NCBI GenBank assembly: GCA_002359735.1
Contig: DENS01000001.1
Location: 196,671 to 260,670 of the forward strand
DNA: 64,000 nt
Direction of reading: 5' to 3'
From: Micavibrio sp. UBA2638
GTDB lineage: Bacteria > Pseudomonadota > Alphaproteobacteria > Micavibrionales > Micavibrionaceae
Under the pieces are notes generated by a model, which was given only the letters and a program-made list of their open reading frames with translations, did not search any database and was not told the origin of the DNA. This document shows, piece after piece, positions 37,235 through 45,248 of the stretch (positions within the stretch are counted from its first letter, which is position 1; each line of letters starts with the position of its first letter). Both the position numbers and the translations under genes were made by a program.

Positions 37235-38662
37235 ATGAAACCCCGCCCAAATCGCTATCATAACAAAGGAAATTTAACCGAAGGCCCCATTACGGGGCAC
37301 CTGATACGGCTAACTTTACCCATGACATGGGGCATTTTTGCCATCATCAGCTTCCAATTGGTCGACACATTTTATATCTCGATGCTTGGAACCAAAGAAT
37401 TGGCGGCATTCAGTCTGACCTTCCCTGTGGCCATGGGGGTATTCAGTCTGTTTCTCGGCTTTCAAATTGCCATGGCCTCTGTTGGATCCCGTCTGATTGG
37501 GTCGGGTCAGCGCGCCATAATGCAACGCGTGGCCACCCATGCCATCTTCCTGGTGTTTGCTTTGGGGGTATGTATTGCGGCGGCCGGACTGATTTTGCAT
37601 GATTCCATTTTTGCCTTATTAGGAGCCAGCCCGGAAATGCTGCCTGACATTTGGTCTTATATGTCAATTTGGTTTACCGGCGCCATTTTTGTGACCGTTC
37701 CTATGATTAACCACGCCGCAATGCGCGCCGATGGCGATTCAAAGACGCCGGCCCTGATTATGACGGGCGTTGCCCTGATTAATATTATACTGGACCCGAT
37801 TTTAATTTTTGGGTTGCTGGGTTTCCCCAGACTGGAAATACAAGGCGCGGCCATTGCCACCATTTTCGCCAATGCCTGCGCCATGGGATTGGGGCTTTAT
37901 ATTAACTACAGACACAAAGGGTTGATCCTGAACCCCCTCAAGGTTGGTCTGGCGCATTTCGGCAATTCTATGAAACGGCTTTTATTTATTGCCATTCCGG
38001 CAGGCTTGACCAATACAATCCAACCCATCATCAATGCCTTTATATTCGCCCTGCTGGCCAAATACGGCCATGAGGCCATAGCCGCCTATGGCGTGGCCAC
38101 CCGCGTAGAGGCCTTTGCCTTTGTCATTTTAATGGCGTTATCATCGGGTATGGCGCCAATAATTGGCCAAAACTGGGGGGCACAAAAATATGACCGCGTG
38201 CATGACACCTTAAAACTGGCTATTCGCTTTTGTATTGCCTGGTCATTATTTATCGCCGTTATTTTGGCCACATTCGCAAAACCGATTGCCGCGCTGTTTT
38301 CGGACAACTCGGATATGATCGCATATGCCAGCCTGTATTTCTGGATTGTGCCCTGTTCCTATGCCTTTGGTAATCTGATTATGGGATGGGGGTCTGCCTT
38401 TAATGCCATGGGCATGCCCCAACGATCCATGCTGATGATTGTGGTTAAAATGATTGTCCTGACGGTTCCGGCGGTACTGATCGGTGATCATTATTATGGT
38501 TACACAGGCATATTATTGGCCATGGCAGGCGTAAATGTCATTGCAGGAACAACCTTCCACATAGTAAACTGGAAAAAATGCCGCGCCGCAGAGAAGGATA
38601 TAAGCGCCGCCGCCCCGCCCGGCACCACCAACAACAACCGCCAAACAAAGACACCAGCATAA
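37235..38662 (+). CDS. MATE family multidrug/Na+ efflux transporter
   Basis: A 475-residue inner-membrane protein with twelve predicted helices in two related halves (the PMTWGIFAIISFQLVDTFYI region and its counterpart IPAGLTNTIQPIINAFIFALL). It matches the NorM/DinF-type MATE fold. Such proteins expel cationic drugs or metabolites in exchange for Na+ or H+. The C-terminal 25 residues are polar and cytoplasmic. It lies three bases ahead of the next gene, so the two form an operon. No clear ribosome site precedes the ATG. Confidence 0.92.
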   Translation: MKPRPNRYHNKGNLTEGPITGHLIRLTLPMTWGIFAIISFQLVDTFYISMLGTKELAAFSLTFPVAMGVFSLFLGFQIAMASVGSRLIGSGQRAIMQRVATHAIFLVFALGVCIAAAGLILHDSIFALLGASPEMLPDIWSYMSIWFTGAIFVTVPMINHAAMRADGDSKTPALIMTGVALINIILDPILIFGLLGFPRLEIQGAAIATIFANACAMGLGLYINYRHKGLILNPLKVGLAHFGNSMKRLLFIAIPAGLTNTIQPIINAFIFALLAKYGHEAIAAYGVATRVEAFAFVILMALSSGMAPIIGQNWGAQKYDRVHDTLKLAIRFCIAWSLFIAVILATFAKPIAALFSDNSDMIAYASLYFWIVPCSYAFGNLIMGWGSAFNAMGMPQRSMLMIVVKMIVLTVPAVLIGDHYYGYTGILLAMAGVNVIAGTTFHIVNWKKCRAAEKDISAAAPPGTTNNNRQTKTPA

Positions 38663-38665
38663 GCC

Positions 38666-40414
38666 ATGCATGAATTTGCCCTGTTAACACCAACAGTTTT
38701 GCTTCTTAGCGTCGGCTTTATGGTCATTCTTATATGTCGCCTGACCCGCGTTAGCCCCATCATAGGGTTTTTGTTGGCCGGATTGGTTCTGGGCCCCCAT
38801 GGCATGGGCCTGATTCACGATACAGAGACAACGCATCTGCTGGCCGAATTGGGCGTGGTCTTCCTGCTGTTTGACATCGGGTTGCATTTTTCCACCAAAT
38901 CAGCCTGGAGCATGCGCAGGGATCTCTTCGGCCTGGCCCCCATGCAAATGTTAATTACCGGAGTTATTCTGGCCTCTACCATGAAATTTATCTTCGGCAT
39001 GAGCGGGGATTTCGCCCTGTTAACCGGTTTTGCCTTGGCTTTATCCTCCACCGCCGTGGTCATGCAGATTATTGGCGATTTACGGCAAAACGAAAGCCCC
39101 GTCGGCAAAAGCGCCAAGGCCATGCTAATCTTTCAGGATACATTGGCCATCTTCCTGTTGATATTTGCCGATACGGTCGGCAGCAATGAAACCGAATTGG
39201 CACATCTGGTCTTGACCACATTATTAAAAACGATCATCGCCATTATATTGGTTGTGGCCCTGGGTAAATATGTACTGACCCCGCTATTAAGGCTGGTGAC
39301 GCGCTATAACGACCCGGAAATGTTCACGGTTTTGGGGCTTGTCATTGTTATGGTGACCGCCGCCATGACCGATTATGCCGGCCTGTCACTAACGCTGGGC
39401 GCGTTTTTGGCCGGTATGGTATTGGCCGAAACACCATTCCGCATCCTATTACAAAACGAATTGCGGCCCTTCCGCTCGCTGTTAATGGCATTCTTTTTCA
39501 TCAGCACCGGCATGATGCTGGAACCGGCGATCATTATTGCCAATGGTGATGTTGTCCTTAGTCTTTTATTATTGATCCTGAGTGTGAAAGCAGCCGTCAT
39601 CGGTGCATTGATCTTTATCTCGCGCCGCCCCGCCCATCACGCAATACAGCTGGCGTTCTTTCTGGCGCAGGGCAGCGAATTCGCCTTTGTCATTTTCTCC
39701 ATGGCCGCCGTTAGCGCGGGCATGGGCAGTGCCATATCACAACAATTAATATCGGCCGTCGCCCTCAGCATGTTGGTCACCCCCATCTTTAGCGGAATTG
39801 CCTATCGATGGAGCCTGAATATCTGTCAAAGCCTGAAGGGTATCACCAATGTCAGTATCTATGACAACAGCCCGGTTAACAAACAACCAGTATTCATCGT
39901 GGGCATGAACGAAGTCGGAAAAACCCTGGCCCGCGCTTTTCGTGAACATAATATTTCCTACATCGCCATAGAACATGACAGAAACCGCTTTTTAGAAGCC
40001 ACCGCCGCGGGGTATGTCGTGGCCTATGGCAATCCCGGCGATTTACGGTTCTGGAATACATTGGGCGCCGATAATGCGCGCGCTGTCTGCGTGGCCTCTC
40101 CGCGCTATGAAATTACCAAAGAAATCTCACCGGTCATCCAAAAACTATATCCGCGCCTGAAACGTTACGTCGCCGTTAATGATTCCGACGAAGCCCAGCG
40201 TTTCATGGCCCTAGGCACCATCCCTTTCCACAATAAAGGCGCGCCGCCGGGGCTGGAAATGGCCTGTTTCCTGCTCAGCGAATTTGGCGTCAGCCACAGC
40301 GCCATCGAAGATTTTCAGGAAGAAGAACACGGCGCCTATCTGGAAATTCACCCCGATCCTGTGCTTGACGAACGTTACGAAGAACAGGGCGAGGAACTCC
40401 CCGTCAATAATTAA
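38666..40414 (+). CDS. KefB-like monovalent cation:proton antiporter with TrkA-N domain
   Basis: A 582-residue CPA2-family protein. About twelve helices span residues 5-385 (GFLLAGLVLGPHGMG and LAELGVVFLLFDIGLHFS are family hallmarks), followed by a cytoplasmic Rossmann-type RCK/TrkA-N domain (about 405-530; FIVGMNEVGKTLARAF, then AIEHD and GNPGDL). It likely exchanges K+ or Na+ for H+ under control of a nucleotide bound to the RCK domain. The GxGxxG of the nucleotide site reads GMNEVG, slightly degenerate. It is co-transcribed with the MATE exporter. Confidence 0.92.
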   Translation: MHEFALLTPTVLLLSVGFMVILICRLTRVSPIIGFLLAGLVLGPHGMGLIHDTETTHLLAELGVVFLLFDIGLHFSTKSAWSMRRDLFGLAPMQMLITGVILASTMKFIFGMSGDFALLTGFALALSSTAVVMQIIGDLRQNESPVGKSAKAMLIFQDTLAIFLLIFADTVGSNETELAHLVLTTLLKTIIAIILVVALGKYVLTPLLRLVTRYNDPEMFTVLGLVIVMVTAAMTDYAGLSLTLGAFLAGMVLAETPFRILLQNELRPFRSLLMAFFFISTGMMLEPAIIIANGDVVLSLLLLILSVKAAVIGALIFISRRPAHHAIQLAFFLAQGSEFAFVIFSMAAVSAGMGSAISQQLISAVALSMLVTPIFSGIAYRWSLNICQSLKGITNVSIYDNSPVNKQPVFIVGMNEVGKTLARAFREHNISYIAIEHDRNRFLEATAAGYVVAYGNPGDLRFWNTLGADNARAVCVASPRYEITKEISPVIQKLYPRLKRYVAVNDSDEAQRFMALGTIPFHNKGAPPGLEMACFLLSEFGVSHSAIEDFQEEEHGAYLEIHPDPVLDERYEEQGEELPVNN

Positions 40415-40427
40415 TTTTCATAATAAA

Positions 40428-40456
40428 TTGACTTTGGGTAATTTTTACTATATTCT
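40428..40456 (+). promoter_or_regulatory. Promoter of the small lipoprotein gene
   Basis: TTGACT (40428-40433), 17 bp, TATTCT (40451-40456), 48 bp before the start. Confidence 0.5.
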
Positions 40457-40503
40457 ACACAAATAATTTACAGACATATTTTTAACAAAGGTAAGGGATT
40501 ACC

Positions 40504-40890
40504 ATGCAGATAAGCAACAAATTCAAACAACTGACTGGGGCATCCGTTTTGTCACTCGCCGCGATTTTCAGCACAGGCTGCGCCACTTCGAGTGGTATTT
40601 ACAGCGAAGGCTCAGATTACAATGGCCAAAGAACCCGCATTCAAAACCAGCCGATTGACTGTACCATCACTATGCAGCGCGGCGGTACATATAATGGGGG
40701 CCGCACCACACAAGTTGGCAACGGATCATGGTCAGAGCGATGCGTATCCAGCCCGTATGGAAGCCAAAGACAGCGCGGAACCAATGTCGTTCAACAGGAA
40801 TATGACCGCGCCAAAGCCGGTATTGCCCGGGATATTGGCAATGAGGTCCGCGGCGCCATTCGTGACGCGATCCGCGGTCTGGATCTATAA
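40504..40890 (+). CDS. Small predicted lipoprotein
   Basis: A 128-residue protein with a basic N-terminus, a hydrophobic stretch (ASVLSLAAIF) and a lipobox-like STGC (Cys26), so probably lipid-anchored and periplasmic. The mature part is Gly/Arg/Gln-rich with two further cysteines and an amphipathic C-terminal helix. I do not recognise a named family. AAGGTAAGGGA lies ahead of the ATG, and promoter and terminator show it is a single-gene unit. Confidence 0.75.
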   Translation: MQISNKFKQLTGASVLSLAAIFSTGCATSSGIYSEGSDYNGQRTRIQNQPIDCTITMQRGGTYNGGRTTQVGNGSWSERCVSSPYGSQRQRGTNVVQQEYDRAKAGIARDIGNEVRGAIRDAIRGLDL

Positions 40891-40919
40891 AACGCGGCGC
40901 CTTTTTAGCAACAGAATAG

Positions 40920-40954
40920 AAAAACCGGCCGCTTAACGTGACCGGTTTTTTTTA
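40920..40954 (+). terminator. Rho-independent terminator
   Basis: AAAAACCGG (40920-40928) and CCGGTTTTT (40942-40950) with a 13-base loop and a continuing T run, just after the small lipoprotein gene. Confidence 0.85.
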
Positions 40955-40978
40955 TGGATTACGAACCAATAAAGACGA

Positions 40979-41743
40979 TTATTCCAACAGACCCTTGATG
41001 CTGTTTTTGATTTTATCGACCTGATGATCAATATTGTCTTTTACGATCGTCACATCCGACATACCGCTTTCTTTCAGGATATTGACATCTAACCCGGCCA
41101 AAAATCCATATTTATTGGCCGAACGTATGGTTTCGCGGGAAATAACTTTCCACACCTCGGAAATGGCGGCACCAACCAACACGCCGTTTTCGCTGCGCCC
41201 GATATCACTCAGATGAATGGGCGGCAAGGCAAATGGATCATATGTTTTATCTAAAAATGTAATATCGGTATGAACGGTACCATTTAAAATCAGCTTATCC
41301 AGAATGACCTTAACGGCCTTCTCGCCCTCGGACGGTTTCGCCCCGACCTTTTCGTTCAAATTTTTGCGAATATCGGTTAAATTAACGCCGCTAGGGGTAA
41401 TTTCCAGATACACATTCGCGCCGCTTACATCCACGGTTTTAAATTCCAGCAATTCCGACCCCAGCGAACCGGCCTGCACCGTCACAGAATCAACAACCAC
41501 GGCATGCGCGCCCTTATACCCATCCGGGTTATATATTCTGATATTCGACACATCAACCGTGCGGTTTTGCAGGGACACATCCATGCGGCCAATGGTCACA
41601 TCAACACCCAAGGTGCGCGCGGCATAGTCTTCGGTTACGGTCTTGGCAATTGAACCAAGATTCATAAACAAATACAGCCCGCCGCCAAACAGCATCGCCG
41701 TGGCCAAAGAGGTTATTGTCATAGCACTTTTAGTGAACGTCAT
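40979..41743 (-). CDS. AsmA-like membrane-anchored periplasmic protein
   Basis: A 254-residue protein with one N-terminal membrane helix (ITSLATAMLFGGGLYLF) and a periplasmic part resembling the repeated beta segments of AsmA/DUF748 proteins (TLGVDVTIGRMDVSLQNRTVDVSNIRIYN-like pattern around residues 44-75). Larger AsmA relatives help move lipids between membranes. This short form, with amphipathic C-terminal helices, may be a partial or accessory version. It is divergent from the oxidoreductase-like gene at 41830. The start is supported only by its fit to the helix. Confidence 0.7.
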   Translation of the reverse strand: MTFTKSAMTITSLATAMLFGGGLYLFMNLGSIAKTVTEDYAARTLGVDVTIGRMDVSLQNRTVDVSNIRIYNPDGYKGAHAVVVDSVTVQAGSLGSELLEFKTVDVSGANVYLEITPSGVNLTDIRKNLNEKVGAKPSEGEKAVKVILDKLILNGTVHTDITFLDKTYDPFALPPIHLSDIGRSENGVLVGAAISEVWKVISRETIRSANKYGFLAGLDVNILKESGMSDVTIVKDNIDHQVDKIKNSIKGLLE

Positions 41744-41829
41744 TTTATATCATCCATTTCAAATTAAATTTCCAGCGTTTATAGTGTCATGGTAAAGAAT
41801 AAACCATTCCAAAAACAGGTCAAACAGAC

Positions 41830-43038
41830 GTGAGTGATAAAAAACAACTGCATAACTATGACACATGCATTTTCGGCAACGGCGAAGAAAGCCTGAGCGC
41901 CGCCATCAACAAAGTGCACGCCGGAGCGCATACCGCCCTAATTCACACAAAACATGATCAGGATAAAGATTTTGCCCCCAAAGATACCATTATTCTGGAG
42001 GCATTACACGCCAGCGCCAACATGGCGCAAGCCTGCCGCGTGGCCGATAAATTTGGTATCGGCACGACCAAGCCGCAAATTCAATGGGATAACGTTCAAG
42101 CGCATATCAAAAATGCAATGGACAGAATTACCCCGCATTATTCGTTCGACAAACTCAATGCCCTGGGCGTGCATATCATCAAGGGCCCTGTGCAGGACGA
42201 AATATCAAGCGCCAAAGAAACCATTCATGAAAGCCCCCCGGCCCCGCAACCCGCCTATGAAGGGCTGGACGACACAAAAACGCGCCGGTTAGGCGATATC
42301 ACAACATGGGCCGACCTGCCTGAACATGTCATCATTCTGGGTGAAAACGGCAAGGCCATTTCACTGGCACAAAGCCTGTCACGGCTGGGCTGTAAGGCCA
42401 CAATTCTGTCCACCGGCGCTATATTAGACGGGCTGGATGCGGAGCTCTATAAAATACTGTTTGAGCGCTTTGAATATGAAGGCATCCGCCTGATCGCAAA
42501 AGCCGACATCACCGCCATTGAACACAAAGATCAAGAAGGGCAGGTCGTGATTCATATGATGCATGATGGCGCAAAACGGCGCGTGACCGGCAGTGATATT
42601 CTTGTCATCCCGCGCGAACAGGAAAACCACATCTTCGCCTTGTCTGACCCTTCAATTGCCCAAATCGGTCTCAATGAAGGCCAGGCCAGAGAAAAATATG
42701 GCGCCGGAAATTTCCACATCACCAAGTGGCGGTATCAAGAAAGCGATTTTGCCAAGACACAACACCAAGACAACGGCCTGTTAAAAATTATCACCAAAAC
42801 GGACGGAACCGTTATCGGAACGGGCATTTGCGGCGCGCAAGCCCTTGATTTAATCGGCCCGTGGTCATTGGCACATCAGCAATCACTCAAGCTCACTGAT
42901 ATGGATGATCTGATTGCCCCGCACAGCGCCTATAGCCGCATGAGCGCGCAAGCCATTGACGGATACATCAAGCAAATTGCCAACCCCGCCCGCAAGTTCA
43001 AACCGGGCAGTTTCTGGCAAAGCCTGATTGGCGCGTAA
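41830..43038 (+). CDS. Disulfide-oxidoreductase-like flavoprotein lacking the redox cysteines
   Basis: A 402-residue protein with the overall plan of dihydrolipoamide dehydrogenase/mercuric reductase. It has a degenerate N-terminal FAD fold (CIFGNGEESLSAAINKVHAG), an NAD(P)-binding fold near 155-185 (VIILGENGKAISLAQSLSRLGC), and a C-terminal dimerisation domain (IAQIGLNEGQAREKYG). The CxxxxC active site of the family is absent, the N-terminal domain is much shortened, and the glycine motifs are altered. It may bind a nucleotide without disulfide chemistry, or be decaying. The start is GTG at 41830. A terminator follows at 43046. Confidence 0.75.
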   Translation: MSDKKQLHNYDTCIFGNGEESLSAAINKVHAGAHTALIHTKHDQDKDFAPKDTIILEALHASANMAQACRVADKFGIGTTKPQIQWDNVQAHIKNAMDRITPHYSFDKLNALGVHIIKGPVQDEISSAKETIHESPPAPQPAYEGLDDTKTRRLGDITTWADLPEHVIILGENGKAISLAQSLSRLGCKATILSTGAILDGLDAELYKILFERFEYEGIRLIAKADITAIEHKDQEGQVVIHMMHDGAKRRVTGSDILVIPREQENHIFALSDPSIAQIGLNEGQAREKYGAGNFHITKWRYQESDFAKTQHQDNGLLKIITKTDGTVIGTGICGAQALDLIGPWSLAHQQSLKLTDMDDLIAPHSAYSRMSAQAIDGYIKQIANPARKFKPGSFWQSLIGA

Positions 43039-43045
43039 TAAAAAA

Positions 43046-43068
43046 GGGCGCAAGCCTGAGCCGCGCCC
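43046..43068. terminator. Terminator between the oxidoreductase-like gene and hsp20
   Basis: GGGCGC (43046-43051) and GCGCCC (43063-43068) pair around 11 bases. On the minus strand a run of six T follows, so it suits hsp20 best; the plus-strand side has a weaker T stretch. Confidence 0.75.
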
Positions 43069-43089
43069 CTTATATTCAAGCCTAAAAGG

Positions 43090-43560
43090 TTACTTGGTTT
43101 TCTTGCCACCAAGCAAACTTTGTTTTCCGTTTTTGATCGGGATCATGCGCGGTTTTTTCTCTTCCGGCACAACGCGCTCCAGATCAATCAGCAACAAACC
43201 GTCTTTTAAATCGGCTTCCCCGACCTTAATATGATCGGCCAGGCGGAAGGTGCGTTCGAAACTCCGCCCTGCAATACCGCGGTGCAGATAGGTTTTCCCT
43301 TCCTCCTCTTCGGTATCGACAATCTTGCCTGATACGGTGAGTTGGTCGTCCTGCGCGGTGATATTCAGGTCTTTTTCTCCGAAACCGGCCACGGCCATGA
43401 CGATGCGATAGCGCTGATCATCCAGCTTTTCGATGTTATAGGGGGGATAAGATTCAAAGCGCTCCTCTTTATCGCTTAACATCGTTTCGAACAAATCATT
43501 GAAACGGTCAAAGCCGACAGATTGACGCATGAGTGGTGTAAATGAAACAAGGTTGTTCAT
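43090..43560 (-). CDS. Small heat-shock protein Hsp20/IbpA
   Basis: A 156-residue alpha-crystallin-type chaperone. A short N-terminal arm contains SVGFDRFNDLFETML. The crystallin domain (about 38-130) includes PPYNIEKLDDQRYRIVMAVAGF and the LHRGIAGRSFERTFRLAD strand, and a basic tail with the family IPI-like motif (MIPIKNG) ends it. It holds unfolding proteins in a refoldable state and helps disaggregation by ClpB/DnaK. The 5' leader contains a ROSE-like thermometer that hides the ribosome site, so translation should rise with temperature. Confidence 0.95.
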   Translation of the reverse strand: MNNLVSFTPLMRQSVGFDRFNDLFETMLSDKEERFESYPPYNIEKLDDQRYRIVMAVAGFGEKDLNITAQDDQLTVSGKIVDTEEEEGKTYLHRGIAGRSFERTFRLADHIKVGEADLKDGLLLIDLERVVPEEKKPRMIPIKNGKQSLLGGKKTK

Positions 43561-43569
43561 TGTTTTTCT

Positions 43570-43588
43570 CCTTCTTTAATAAGCAAGG
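43570..43588 (-). promoter_or_regulatory. ROSE-like RNA thermometer hairpin over the hsp20 ribosome site
   Basis: On the transcript, CCUU-G-CUU pairs with AAG-AAGG around the loop AUUA, leaving one bulged G. The paired AAGG is part of the Shine-Dalgarno AAGGAGA, six bases from the ATG. A UUGCU strand with a bulged G opposite the SD is the hallmark of ROSE elements in small heat-shock genes of alpha- and gammaproteobacteria. Confidence 0.7.
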
Positions 43589-43597
43589 TTAGTCATA

Positions 43598-43677
43598 AAC
43601 GAGACCGGCCACCATGGCCGCGCCTCTATGTCTGTAAGGACTGGCTGAACCCAATCTTAGGCGTTCATAGCCTTACA
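43598..43677 (-). promoter_or_regulatory. Upstream stem-loops of the hsp20 leader
   Basis: TGTAAGG (43633-43639) pairs with CCTTACA (43671-43677), with inner pairs GGCT/AGCC and GAAC/GTTC. A second hairpin CGGCC-ACCAT-GGCCG lies near 43607-43621. Several stable stems before the SD-masking hairpin match the multi-hairpin plan of ROSE leaders. Confidence 0.6.
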
Positions 43678-43682
43678 TCTAT

Positions 43683-43713
43683 ATTATATAATACGTGGTA
43701 TTTTTGAATCAAG
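43683..43713 (-). promoter_or_regulatory. hsp20 promoter
   Basis: Reading leftward, CTTGATT (43713-43707) and TATAAT (43688-43683) are about 18 bp apart and transcription would begin at the first leader hairpin. The CTTG element also agrees with alphaproteobacterial RpoH promoters, so either sigma factor could read it. Confidence 0.5.
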
Positions 43714-43770
43714 ATCATAGAATTTCAAATTTTTCTTCTCTTGCTGCGCGCGCGTGCTATATATAGCCCC

Positions 43771-44004
43771 ATGACAGACCATCGCTTGCAAAAACTGGAA
43801 GAAACACTTGCGCACCAAGACCAGCAGATTGCGGATCTGAGTGAAATGCTGATCCTGCAAGCGCGTGAGATCAGTAAACTGTCAAAGGACCTATTACGTT
43901 TAAAGGCCAAGATTGAACATTATGAAGGCCACGTCGATGGTAATGAAGACAGGCCATTAAGCGGCGCCGAATTTGCCGCGCAAAACAAACCGCCACATTA
44001 TTGA
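43771..44004 (+). CDS. slyX: SlyX family coiled-coil protein
   Basis: A 77-residue protein. MTDHRLQKLEETLAHQDQQI begins a continuous coiled coil of about 50 residues, and the chain ends in the conserved PPHY. This is the SlyX layout; its function is unknown even in E. coli. I choose the ATG at 43771; the frame is open from a TTG at 43741 but the family begins with the coiled coil. The stop codon abuts that of the convergent gene at 44005. Confidence 0.88.
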   Translation: MTDHRLQKLEETLAHQDQQIADLSEMLILQAREISKLSKDLLRLKAKIEHYEGHVDGNEDRPLSGAEFAAQNKPPHY

Positions 44005-45120
44005 TCAGCCAAAATCAAACCCGGCCTGTCTGTGCCAGAAATTCTCAACGCCGGCCATATCGGTCATAATGCGAAGCATGCTTCTTGGATTTTTCTGACC
44101 GATCTGTCCGCAATATTCGGATCGAACCTTGCTGTAATTCAGGCCAAGAAACGGATTATTATCTGCTTTCAATGCCTGCACCTTACGCTGATAAGCCAGC
44201 GCCGTGTCCTGTTGACAGAATTTGGCAATGTGAATCATTTCGGCATATTCAAAGGCCTGCCGCAACGTCGCATTGCCCTTAAATAAATCGTCATCACGCA
44301 ATGGCAATTGTACCGGCTCATACACCAGACATTCCCCGCCTTGCAAACGCGCCTGATTGGCGGCCGCCTGTAAACTAAAGCCCGGTGTCGGATAATGTTT
44401 GGCCAATCTACCGAGATTATACATGTAATTTGTCAAAACCTTGCCGCCGTAATTTCCGATCAGTCCCGGTTGCTTAAAATACGAACGGAACGCGGCGTCT
44501 GTGGCCTGCCGCACAGCATCATCAAAACCGGCCTCGCGGCTGCTTTGCAACACCTGATCAAATGTCTGGTATATATCCCGGTACATGCACCAATGCGGCG
44601 CCCTTGCATTGCGATTAAACGCGTCAGCATATCCGTTTTCCCGCATTTCGTGCGTAACCCTTACCGCGCAGGTCTCGGCGCCCGCCTCACGCGACAAGAC
44701 CGCCAAAAGCCTGCTACGGTAATCCCACCGGTCCTGTATCCCGTCCTCGGGTTGCAGCCAATGCATCAATTCATGCGGCAAGACCGTAATATCCTCCGCC
44801 AGCAAATTGTCAGCCGATAAAGCAATGACATTGCCTCTATTGCTGCCCCCGACAGACGCTGCATTGAAATCCTGCCTGACAAAACGAACATCCAGTTTTC
44901 TGGCCGTCTCTACCAAATAGGCCCCCAACTTGCTTTTTTCGGCAATGACCTCCAGCGCCTCAGCCATTTGCGGGTCTTGGCGGGCCATATGCCCGGGATC
45001 GCCAAGATATAGATATCCATCATCCATTTTCTTTTCGCAAGGCGGCGGCGCAGACGCGCCAGTTGCGGCCTGCCTGCTTTGCTTGTTTTTATTGCGTCTG
45101 CTTTTTTTAATCTGTGCCAT
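44005..45120 (-). CDS. HELMH metallopeptidase-like protein (DUF6782-like)
   Basis: A 371-residue protein with a basic, Lys/Arg/Gln-rich N-terminus. A zinc-protease signature LPHELMHWLQ (His116, Glu117, His120) is followed about 25-30 residues later by EAGAETCAVRVTHE, where a glutamate may be the third ligand, as in gluzincins. The C-terminal half is helical with conserved-looking aromatic positions. There is no signal peptide, so it may act in the cytoplasm or be exported otherwise. The start at 45120 is preferred because the promoter's -10 (45147-45152) overlaps the alternative TTG start at 45150. Confidence 0.7.
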   Translation of the reverse strand: MAQIKKSRRNKNKQSRQAATGASAPPPCEKKMDDGYLYLGDPGHMARQDPQMAEALEVIAEKSKLGAYLVETARKLDVRFVRQDFNAASVGGSNRGNVIALSADNLLAEDITVLPHELMHWLQPEDGIQDRWDYRSRLLAVLSREAGAETCAVRVTHEMRENGYADAFNRNARAPHWCMYRDIYQTFDQVLQSSREAGFDDAVRQATDAAFRSYFKQPGLIGNYGGKVLTNYMYNLGRLAKHYPTPGFSLQAAANQARLQGGECLVYEPVQLPLRDDDLFKGNATLRQAFEYAEMIHIAKFCQQDTALAYQRKVQALKADNNPFLGLNYSKVRSEYCGQIGQKNPRSMLRIMTDMAGVENFWHRQAGFDFG

Positions 45121-45146
45121 ACGCTCAGCCTGTTTTTGATGCCCGC

Positions 45147-45175
45147 ACAATAATGAAGAAAATATTTTATGTCAA
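45147..45175 (-). promoter_or_regulatory. Promoter of the HELMH protein gene
   Basis: Reading leftward, TTGACA (45175-45170), 17 bp and TATTGT (45152-45147). Confidence 0.6.
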
Positions 45176-45187
45176 TAAAATGTAGAA

Positions 45188-45216
45188 TTGCCCTTTGCCT
45201 CATTTCCTTTTATCCT
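45188..45216 (+). promoter_or_regulatory. Candidate promoter of the carboxyltransferase gene
   Basis: TTGCCC (45188-45193), 17 bp, TATCCT (45211-45216), 33 bp before the ATG at 45249. Confidence 0.4.
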
Positions 45217-45248
45217 GATAGGCACAAAACATCAGGGACACGAAAATA

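Noticed and set aside
45121..45150. TTG start for the HELMH protein gene
   Set aside because: It overlaps the -10 of a consensus-like promoter, so it would lie upstream of the transcript start.
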